Translations under genes and position numbers: made by a program | NCBI GenBank assembly: GCA_020444325.1 | Contig: JAHLLD010000004.1 | Location: forward strand, 62,001-126,000 | DNA: 64,000 nt | Direction of reading: 5' to 3' | Origin: a bacterium | GTDB lineage: Bacteria > Bacteroidota > Ignavibacteria > SZUA-365 | Notes under the pieces: model-generated | The model's input: the letters and a program-made list of their open reading frames with translations, nothing else | Told to the model about the DNA's origin: nothing | Databases searched by the model: none | Shown: positions 8,545 through 16,600 of the stretch, piece after piece | Layout of the letters: every line of letters starts with the position of its first letter | Numbering within the stretch: the first letter of the stretch is position 1

Positions 8545-8924
8545 TATTTACCCCAATATAAGAACGTCCACATGGTGTCCGGGATCGTCGTGTTGACCTT
8601 GTACCATGTCTGGTAGTATTCATAATCCAGGGCGATGCGCTTGCTGTCAAGGTCATGTGAGAATCCGCAAATAATAGCAGCGATCAGTGCTGCATCTTCG
8701 CTGATGTATCCCTTGTATCCGGTTGGCTGACGCTCAATATAGTGTTTGATGCTGCCTGCCGTGGGGGAATTCTGGCGTAGGTTTTTCGTCTTCGGCATCT
8801 GCAGAAACCAGTCTACGGATGTTTGGACCTGTGATACGGCATCATCGGCCGTTGAATCATATTCTATGCTTGGAAATACTTTGAGCATCTCATCGATGAG
8901 CTCTTTTTTTATTTTAAATTTCAT
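8544..8924 (-). CDS. Small protein of the replicon-like cassette, function unknown
   Basis: 126 residues. The ATG at 8924 has AAGGAG nine bases upstream on the minus strand, a strong start. The N-terminus is a charged helix. The middle has SIKHYIERQ followed by GYISEDAALIAAIICGF, a pattern (KH, then YIS, then ALIAA and GF) that I associate with small proteins of mobile elements; this is pattern memory, not a database result. It lies downstream of the primase-helicase on the same strand, with the iteron-like region between them. No catalytic motif is evident. It could be an accessory replication or copy-control protein, which is inference. Confidence 0.65.
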   Translation of the reverse strand: MKFKIKKELIDEMLKVFPSIEYDSTADDAVSQVQTSVDWFLQMPKTKNLRQNSPTAGSIKHYIERQPTGYKGYISEDAALIAAIICGFSHDLDSKRIALDYEYYQTWYKVNTTIPDTMWTFLYWGK

Positions 8925-9316
8925 AAGGTTTTACTCCTTAATAGTGTTTTGTAGGCCTTTCGTGGCCTTATATCCCGCTTGCTAAGCACGAAAATGCTTG
9001 AAAAGCTGGGTAAGTTTGATTGGGGTGTTGAAATATTCAACACTGGCGGGTTACCAGGGGGAAAGAAAGATAAAAAGCGTCGCTTTTTATCTTGAAAGCA
9101 AGCTTTCTCACCCCCGGTGGCCAGGTACCTGGCCATACATGGCCTGTAAATAGGCGCAAAAGTGCCTATTCCAGCCCATATTCCCCAAATAGGCCAGGGA
9201 GGCCAGCTAGCCAGCTGTTTTTTCACTCGTATATTCATATATATAATATTTTCTATCATTGAAATAGGGTTTTTACCTGGCCTACCTGGCCTATTACCTA
9301 AAACAGGCTGGAATCG
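8925..9316. other. Non-coding region with hairpins, iteron-like repeats and an AT-rich tract
   Basis: Between the small gene and the primase stop this region holds an inverted repeat GTGTTGAA/TTCAACAC (9025-9043), a strong hairpin (9069-9091) followed by GAAAGC/GCTTTC (9094-9107), the palindrome GGCCAGGTACCTGGCC (9119-9134), AATAGGC/GCCTATT (about 9150-9170), a very AT-rich stretch (about 9227-9265) and direct repeats at 9274 and 9283. The density of structure suggests a replication origin or control region. Confidence 0.55.
9069..9091. terminator. 11-bp palindromic hairpin
   Basis: GATAAAAAGCG at 9069-9079 is the exact complement of 9081-9091, separated by one base. It could end transcription from the primase gene or be part of the origin-like region. 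Confidence 0.45.
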
Positions 9317-9373
9317 TTAATTATTGGCGAAAATCGGGCCATCTACCTGGCCTCCTACCTGGCCTACCTGGCC
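9119..9373. repeat. Iteron-like cluster of TACCTGGCC
   Basis: TACCTGGCC occurs at 9126, 9274, 9283, 9344, 9356 and 9365, with one inverted copy at 9119 that makes the 16-bp palindrome 9119-9134. Partial AGGCCAG copies lie at 9191-9207. The last three full copies are inside the end of the primase gene and encode its GQVGQVGGQV tail. An AT-rich tract sits between the two groups. Direct repeats plus an AT-rich stretch beside a replication gene are the usual layout of iteron origins. Confidence 0.6.
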
Positions 9374-11437
9374 TTTTTTACTGGGATCACCTGGTATCAA
9401 GTACCCTGCGGACTGGATTTCTCGGAGGAAATCCACAGTCATTGCGTAACATGAGTAGCGGTCATCGCCAATGCGGCGCCGTACGGTATCTGATGTATGG
9501 AGATATCCTCTTTCCCGCAGCTCCTGCACGATTGATGTGACTCTTCCGCGTCGGTTTTTCGTGTATTCTTCGAGATATACCGTCGGAAGGTAGCCTTTGA
9601 TGAAGAAGGAAGAGTAGTCCGTGTCATTCTCGTGCACTGGCGTCTCACGTTTGGAGGCCAGTACCACATCTTCTATGACTGCATCCGTCATCGACTCGAT
9701 TTCAGTAGCATTGTTCATGAATAATGCTTCCTCATCGGCTGTAATCGGTACGGGAATGGAGTATCGGTACCCGAGCGTTTGATCTTTGATGTCTGCATAG
9801 ACATCTCGAAGCACTGTTCGAACGTAGTGTCCCATCCTTGCCTTCAGCTTCTCCGGGAGATTTGGATCGATTGGCCCCTTGAAGCCGGAAAAGCTGTACA
9901 CGAAGAACTGGTTGTTCTTTTCGTCCTTCGGCATTTCACCGCGCCGGACAAAAACGGGAGTTTTGCTGTTGCTCATGAGTATGACATGTAGGTTGTTTCG
10001 CACCGGCAGCTGCGGCTGACCCTTCTTATTTACTTCCATGTATTCGGAGCCTGAAAACTGCTTGAGCTGCTCGTACCTGATGCGACCCTCCCTTGTACTT
10101 TCATCGATTAATATTAGCTTTTTTTCAGCGTACGGGTTGAACTGGCCCAGAACGTCATGCGGGGTCAGGGACATAGAAGGAAAAATAGAAGAAATCATCT
10201 CGGCGGCCTTCGATTTTCCACTCGAACGCTCACCGATGAAGATCAGGGTAGGTAAAGGAGTAAAGTTCGTATAGGCATACATCGCCATCCAGCGTTTGAT
10301 AAAATCTTTGTGCTTTCCGAACCATTCGTCAAGGCGGTCCTCGATGAAGTCGTTGTCCTGCAGGTCCGCAGGACGTGCTGCTATTTTTACTTTTACTTTT
10401 CCTTCGGTTTTCAGCATCTCGAAGTTCGATTCCTCGAAATCGGCTCTCGGATGGTATTCGATGGATGTAAAGTCATGGATATGCCGTTCGGTCACGAGAT
10501 AGTCGAACAGATTCTCTTTTGCTTCCTTTGATTTCGTCCGTGTACGGATGAAGAATTTCTCTTTCCCTACATCCTGGAACGAAAAGACATCCCCTACTAT
10601 GCCAGCTTCGTAGACTTTGGACTTATGCGACCAGAAGCTGCCACATTTCTTTTCAAGGATATCATCCGATGTTTTCTCCCACCAGGTCGTCCCGCCGTTA
10701 CAGCTGCTGCAATGAATGTAGTGCTTGTATTCGGTGGAGTGGTAAGAAATAAAGGCAGACGGATTGCTGTCCGTGTGAAACGGGCAGTAGATGGCAGTCT
10801 TCTCCATGATTTCTGCGGCCATGATTTCGGATCCATCAGCACGACAAACCCTCAAAGTGGGTAAAAATTCATTGTCCAGGGCTTTGAGATTGATCTTTGA
10901 CCCGGTGGCGATCGGATAATCATCCACATGAATGGGATTCCGGTCCCAGTTGCACATGAATTCTGCGTCACTGGGGCTTCCGTAGAGGAATCGACCGGCG
11001 TCGCGTACCTTCCGGTCGTAATTCGGGAAATGCTGCTCACAAAACACTTCGACAAATGCTTTGTACTCAGCACCGTTGACGATCGGGCGGTCAAGCGGGA
11101 TAATAAGGTGAAATCGGTGTTCTTCGGGGGAGTGGGATTTGCTCGTGACCAGGATGTAGCTGAGGTTAAGCTCATCGAGCTTCGCTACAGCGTCATCGAT
11201 CGTGGCATTGTGGTCGAGATCCACCATAATGGCATCGGCATGGATGAAATTGTCGCCTAGCCTTTTTCCATTCCAATGAATGGTGGAATAGTTTTTCGAG
11301 GTGAGAACGTCTTTTACGTCCTTGAGGGGGATTTCGGTCCATTCGAAGATCGTATTGTCGGCTCCGTCAAGTGTGAAAGGTTTGACGGATAGTGAAAGCG
11401 ATTTAAGAGTGTTTGTTTCCTTCTGTTGATGTAACAT
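9317..11437 (-). CDS. Primase-helicase of a mobile replicon (AEP-like primase, zinc finger, SF3/D5-like ATPase)
   Basis: 706 residues. The N-terminal region looks like an archaeo-eukaryotic-type primase: D73 and D75 in MVDLDHN, then an EEHRFHLIIPLDRP segment (about 105-119) and RDAGRFLYGSP (about 145-155). A CHC2-like zinc finger follows, with C218, H221, C243 and C246. The C-terminal half has a Walker A (GERSSGKS, 403-410) and a Walker B (LILIDES, about 442-448), as in SF3 or virus-type D5-like helicases. The C-terminal tail is a Gly/Gln/Val repeat whose DNA is part of the iteron cluster. The start overlaps the upstream DUF5659-like gene by 35 bases, implying coupled translation. It probably starts replication of the element. 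No integrase is nearby. Confidence 0.85.
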   Translation of the reverse strand: MLHQQKETNTLKSLSLSVKPFTLDGADNTIFEWTEIPLKDVKDVLTSKNYSTIHWNGKRLGDNFIHADAIMVDLDHNATIDDAVAKLDELNLSYILVTSKSHSPEEHRFHLIIPLDRPIVNGAEYKAFVEVFCEQHFPNYDRKVRDAGRFLYGSPSDAEFMCNWDRNPIHVDDYPIATGSKINLKALDNEFLPTLRVCRADGSEIMAAEIMEKTAIYCPFHTDSNPSAFISYHSTEYKHYIHCSSCNGGTTWWEKTSDDILEKKCGSFWSHKSKVYEAGIVGDVFSFQDVGKEKFFIRTRTKSKEAKENLFDYLVTERHIHDFTSIEYHPRADFEESNFEMLKTEGKVKVKIAARPADLQDNDFIEDRLDEWFGKHKDFIKRWMAMYAYTNFTPLPTLIFIGERSSGKSKAAEMISSIFPSMSLTPHDVLGQFNPYAEKKLILIDESTREGRIRYEQLKQFSGSEYMEVNKKGQPQLPVRNNLHVILMSNSKTPVFVRRGEMPKDEKNNQFFVYSFSGFKGPIDPNLPEKLKARMGHYVRTVLRDVYADIKDQTLGYRYSIPVPITADEEALFMNNATEIESMTDAVIEDVVLASKRETPVHENDTDYSSFFIKGYLPTVYLEEYTKNRRGRVTSIVQELRERGYLHTSDTVRRRIGDDRYSCYAMTVDFLREIQSAGYLIPGDPSKKGQVGQVGGQVDGPIFANN

Positions 11438-11753
11438 CTGTTAATTGTCCTGTAGCTGTAGGTGTAGAGTAGTCAGGACCGTGCATGACGGTCAGGACTT
11501 TATGCAGGGCCTCGCTGAATGCAATGGGCTCAACCGAGGCTGCATGGCTGTAAAATTGATCGGATAGTTCTTGGAGTTCCGGCGTGTTCTGGAACCAGAA
11601 GGTGCTTCTGTTTGTCCGCGAGTGCGCGATGATCTGCGCTCCTGACAGCAATAGAAAAGCACTCAGGTACTGGTCCTGTGTCGGAAAAGAATCGTTTTTC
11701 AATTGAAATGTCTCCGGATCGGAGTGTAAGGTGAGCGGGCGCCGCACGCTCAT
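11403..11753 (-). CDS. DUF5659-like small protein upstream of the primase
   Basis: 116 residues from an ATG at 11753 without a clear Shine-Dalgarno. The core (about 28-90) reads YLSAFLLLSGAQIIAH, then TFWFQNTPELQELSDQFY, then a helix FSEALHKVLTVM. This is the order and spacing I know for DUF5659, small proteins often found next to phage or plasmid primases. No enzymatic motif. Its end overlaps the primase start on the same strand. The role is unknown. Confidence 0.6.
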   Translation of the reverse strand: MSVRRPLTLHSDPETFQLKNDSFPTQDQYLSAFLLLSGAQIIAHSRTNRSTFWFQNTPELQELSDQFYSHAASVEPIAFSEALHKVLTVMHGPDYSTPTATGQLTDVTSTEGNKHS

Positions 11754-12388
11754 AGTGGCAGTAGTCTGCTGTTGTCTACTTAGGTTATAAACTATTTTGT
11801 TGGAATAGTCAAGTCGGAATCAGAAGAAAATAATACGCCAGCGGGCTTACCCCTTGCTGCTCAAACCCCTGTCAGCATTGACTCAAATGCCTGAAATGGC
11901 CCCCTGAAAAAAAATGAAAAAAATATTCTATCTGGCCTTGCCAGATCGGAAAATCGCCTTAATGGGCAGGAAATATTTCAGAAGAAAAAATATGGGAGAG
12001 CAGAATGTGGGGGGTGGGTTTCCGTGTGGCCGATGATCCTGGGAAAAGGCGGAGGGTTAGGTACTAAGTACTGTGATCTCTAAAGATTAAGTTTGGAGTC
12101 GATTTCTGTCATCGTGTACTTCGCCGCCGGGCAACCTGCGCCGTTGCGAAGCAAGTCATCCCAAAGTCCACGCGCTCACGAACCTTGTGTTCAGCCTGCG
12201 TTGCCGCCGTCAGTAAACCGCAGTATATTGAAGCAGATTGAAGGAAATCGCAGTGTCCGAAAAATGGTCATTCTGGCTGATTTTCACCTCCGATTCGCCC
12301 TGTGAAAAACATCACGAAATGGTACATGAATGGTACATGAGGAAGGCGCCGCTGCAACTCATAGCCATTAAAGGACTTACAGAAGCCC
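11754..12388. other. Intergenic region between the replicon-like cassette and the glycosyltransferase
   Basis: No convincing gene. It is AT-rich from about 11770 to 11960, with a small inverted repeat TCTGGC/GCCAGA (11931-11945) and poly-A stretches, and becomes GC-rich after about 12000. The composition change near 12000-12100 probably marks the right edge of the accessory region. The short open frames at 12093-12305 and 12238-12456 look like chance. Divergent promoters for the two flanking genes should lie here. Confidence 0.5.
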
Positions 12389-13600
12389 ATGCATATTCTC
12401 TACATCTGCCAGTATTTTCCGCCGGAGATGGGGGCGCCGGCGGCGCGGGCGTTTGAGTTCAGCCGGCGGTGGGTGGCGATGGGACACCGGGTGACGGTGC
12501 TGTGTGGGATTCCGAATCATCCGACGGGGGAGGTGTATCCGGGATACCGGAAACAGTGGCGGCGCAAAGAGGTGGTCGAGGGCATAGAGGTGCATCGCAT
12601 GTGGGTGCATGTGGCGCCGAATGCAGGGACGCTGAGGCGTACCCTGAACTATGTCTCCTTCGGAATCACGGCGACGCTGGGGGCAATGGGTGTGAAGGGG
12701 GTGGATGTCTGCATTGCGAGTACGCCGCAGTTTTTTGCGGGACTCGCGGGCACAGCCGTCCGCCGACTCAAACGCATTCCGTTGCTGCTGGAAGTACGCG
12801 ATCTCTGGCCGGATTCTCTCGCCGCTGTTGAGGTCGGCGCGGGAAATGGCATGATGGCGCTGCTCAGGCGCATAGAGCGCTTCATGTATCGCAGCGCGAA
12901 ACGTATCGTGGTCGTGAGCCCGGCGTTCCGTGCGCATATCGAGTCCACGGGTATTTCTCCCGAACGTATCGGCGTGGTGCCGAATGGAGTGAATACGGCA
13001 CTTTTTCGTCCCCATCCGCAAAATCAGAAACATTTTGCCATCCCGGGTGTCGCTTTTCTTGCCGGGTATATCGGCACGCATGGACTCGCACATGGACTCG
13101 AGTCGGCTCTCGAAGCTGCCGCACTGCTGAAGGATGAAGGGGTGCATTTCGTGTTCGTGGGCGAGGGGGCGCGGAAGCAGGAGCTGAAGCGCAAGGCCGA
13201 AAATATGCAGAATGTGCATTTTTTTGACCGGCAACCCCGTGAAACCATTGCGGAAATGTATAACGAACTCGATGCTGCCCTGGTGCTACTCCGCGACACA
13301 CCGCTTTTTCGCACCGTGATTCCGTCCAAAATGTTCGAAATCATGGGGACGGGCACGCCGATTGTGCTCGGGGTTGAAGGACAGGCGCGCGAGATCCTTG
13401 ATGCAGCAGGAGCGGGAATCCCGATTCCACCCGGCAATCCGCAGGCACTGGCCGAGGCCATCCGCCGCCTGCGTGACGATGAATCGCTGCGCCGGGAGGC
13501 GGGAAAAAATGCCTTCCGCCATGTACGCGAAAATTACGATCTTGACGCACTCGCTGGCTCTTACCTCAATATTCTACGGGAAACATGCGACGCTTCCTGA
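12389..13600 (+). CDS. WcaI/WbuB-type glycosyltransferase, GT4 family
   Basis: 403 residues, full length for a GT-B fold enzyme. The N-terminal Rossmann domain begins MHILYICQYFPPEMGAPAAR, the acceptor-side loop typical of the WcaI/WbuB branch. The C-terminal GT1 domain has GVVPNGVNTALFRP, FVGEGARKQEL, then PSKMFEIMGTGTPIVLG with E317 in the conserved E-x7-E-like nucleotide-sugar site. The branch transfers sugars (fucosamine- or fucose-type in studied members) onto lipid-linked exopolysaccharide or O-antigen precursors at the inner face of the membrane. The actual sugar here is unknown. The 3' end overlaps the next gene by 16 bases, so the two are probably cotranscribed although functionally unlike. 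Confidence 0.9.
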   Translation: MHILYICQYFPPEMGAPAARAFEFSRRWVAMGHRVTVLCGIPNHPTGEVYPGYRKQWRRKEVVEGIEVHRMWVHVAPNAGTLRRTLNYVSFGITATLGAMGVKGVDVCIASTPQFFAGLAGTAVRRLKRIPLLLEVRDLWPDSLAAVEVGAGNGMMALLRRIERFMYRSAKRIVVVSPAFRAHIESTGISPERIGVVPNGVNTALFRPHPQNQKHFAIPGVAFLAGYIGTHGLAHGLESALEAAALLKDEGVHFVFVGEGARKQELKRKAENMQNVHFFDRQPRETIAEMYNELDAALVLLRDTPLFRTVIPSKMFEIMGTGTPIVLGVEGQAREILDAAGAGIPIPPGNPQALAEAIRRLRDDESLRREAGKNAFRHVRENYDLDALAGSYLNILRETCDAS

Positions 13601-16600
13601 TTGCTGCTTTCATCTGTATGGTCTTTTCCCCCGCCACAGGCGTGGCGCAGGAAAATGGAGACGATCCCGTGCGCATCGAACGGCTGGATGCACGGCACTG
13701 GCGCATCACCGTCCGGAACGCGGAACCTTCCGTTCTCCATGACCGCTCGGGTGGAGACCAGCCCTCACGCGTGCGCATTCCCGGCTATCTCGATGAATAT
13801 CGTGACGGCTATCCCGTCCTGCCCCTGCGCAGTGTACAGTTTGCCCTGCCGCCTGAAGCTCGCATCGCTGTTCAGGTAAGCGGAGCGGTGGAAGAGCGGT
13901 TCTCGTTCGGTTTGCGGACATTCGGTGATCTGTCCCCGCAGGTCCCCCCTGCATCATGGACCCAAGCCGGTGAGCCACAGAGCAGGGAAGGACTCGCAAT
14001 CGGTTCGGTTCTGCTGCGTCCCGTGCGCTACGATCCCGCAACGGAACAGGTGATCTGGCTGCGTTCGATGACGGTGGATGTGCGCATCGCAGGCGGCAAT
14101 GCCGGCGTACCCCTCACGCATGCGGATGTGTATCCCGGCGTTGTCAATCTGGCAGATGCCATGCAGTGGCGCAAGCCGCAGCCGCTCGCACGCCGCGCTG
14201 CACCTGCGGTCCGCGCGGGAGAACAGCTGCTTAAAATCCGTACCGCAGTCGAGGGAATGCATCGCATCAGTTTTGCGGACTTTGCCGCCGCGGGTATCGA
14301 CGCGTCTACGCTCGATGCACGCACACTGCGGCTGACGCTGATGGAGCAGGAACTGCCGATAGAACTGCAGGATGGGGGAGATGGTCGGCTCGGACCCGGA
14401 GAGGGCTTCCTGTTTTTCGCTCCGCGCAATCATGGCGCGGATGGCGAGTATCTTGATGAATGGATGACCGATAATGTGTTCATACTGCACTGGGGCGGAG
14501 CGCAGGGACTCCGTTACACCACCGAGGATGTGGCCCCGGTATCGCATCCCGGCGCGCAGACGGTGACATCGCTGCCGCTGAAGCTTCATCTCGAGGAAGA
14601 TCACGAGTATCACAGGGGGGACTTCGAATACGGCGACATGATGTATTCCCGCAAGGTGTTCGGTGAAGGATGGGTCTGGGGATACCTGCTCAAGCAGGAT
14701 TCCATCGTGACGGATTTCGACCTCAATACACCGGCTTCGGAACAGGCAACACTGCGCGTGCGCGCCAAGGGAAGTTCGCGGGACAGCAGCCTCATGCGCG
14801 TCATTCTCAACGGAAGCGTGCTCGGGGAATACGTGATTCCTCCCACCGATATGATGACGCTGGATTTCCCCGTGCCGGCGGGACTGCTGCAGCCAACGGC
14901 AAATCACCTCACGTTCTATGGCGCGGCGAAAGTCCAGTGTCCCCCCGAGAACCCGACCTGCAGCATCGAACGCTTCTATCTCGACTGGGCCGAATTGCGT
15001 TACGCTTCCAGTCTGCAGGATGGTTCCGCCCTGCGTATCGATCCCGCCGCCCGCTACAGCACGAGCAGCGTGCCGGCAGAGGCGCTTGTCGATATCCCGG
15101 TCTCAGCCGGGGGATTGGAAGGCTTCAATCTGAATGCTGGAACACGCCTCACGGGAATGGACATCACTGCGGGACGCGCACGCTTGGCGCTCGACAGCAG
15201 CGGCAGCTACTATATATATGATCCCACTACCGCGGTGCATACGCCGGCTTCCGTACAGGCCGTGACCATCGAGGGGTATGCGGAGAATGGCTTCCAGGCG
15301 GATTACCTGGTTGTCACGCATCGCGATTTCATGCCGCAGGCACAGCGCCTGGCCACATATCGCGAGCAGAGCGACGGCTACAGCACGGTGGTGGCGGATG
15401 TGGAAGACATTTACAACGAATTCAACTACGGGCATAAAGATCCCGAAGCCATCCGGCGCTTTACCGAACATGCCTGGCGAGAATGGCAGTCCCCCGCGCC
15501 GCGCTTCCTCCTTCTGATGGGCGACGCCAGCTGGGATCCGCGGCAGGTTGCCGCGTCCTCGTCCCGCGTCGACTACGTTCCTTCCTACGGTAACCCGGCG
15601 AGTGACAACTATTACGTGAGTTTCGCGGAGGATCCCGGGGATCCGTATCCGTACCTGGCTGTGGGACGCATTCCCGCTGAGTCGCCGGAACAGGCGGACG
15701 CCGTCATCGACAAAATCATCGCCTACGAAGGCGCTCCACCGCAGCCGTGGGACAATCGCTTCCTGTTTTCGGTTGGGGGACAGAATGCATTCGAGCAGAT
15801 CACCCTGCGCGATTTCGCGGAAACGCTGATTGACTATCGCATCGACCCGGCCTGCCTCGAGCCGCGGCTCATCGTCAAAAAAACGCTGGATCTTGTCAGC
15901 TATGACGATCTCGATACGCTCATCCATGAGATCAATCGCGGGGTAGGATTCTTCATGTTTGCCGGACACGGCGGCACGCGCGTTATCGATGTCGGCATCG
16001 AGAGGCCGGATATCTTCGACAACAAAGACAAGTACATGTTCTTCGCCACGATGTCGTGTAACACCGCGCATTTCGCTGAGCCGTTTGAGACGGGACTCAA
16101 CGAGCGCTTTGTGCTCTCGCCGGAAAACGGTGCTGTTGTGGCGTACGGGACGTCGGGACTCGGGGAGATAGGCGTCGATTTCTATGTGTCCGACGGACTG
16201 CTGAAAGCGCTCACTGACAGCCTGGTGCGTAACTACGGTGAAATGTCGGTGATCGGCAAGCGCAATGCGATGCGGGTGTACAGCGGACTCCCTCCCAGCG
16301 TCGTTCATGCCGTCAATCAGCTCTGCATACTGGGGGATCCGGCGACAAAGGTACCGCTCGCGAAAACTCCGGAACTGGCTGTGCGTGCTTCGGAAATCCG
16401 CACCGATCCGGAAATCATCACCGAACAGAGCAACACGATCATTTATACACGCATCCGGAATTACGGGATGTGCATGCCCGATAGTGCCGACGTGCGGCTG
16501 ACGATTTCGCATGGCGGTGAAGGCGTTTTCACCGAACTGCGCCGTATCGCCCCGTGGTCGTATGACACGCTGGAACTGGCATGGGAATACGACTTCGCGG

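Noticed and set aside
8544-11753. Prophage
   Set aside because: No capsid, terminase, tail, lysis or integrase genes are visible, only replication-type genes.
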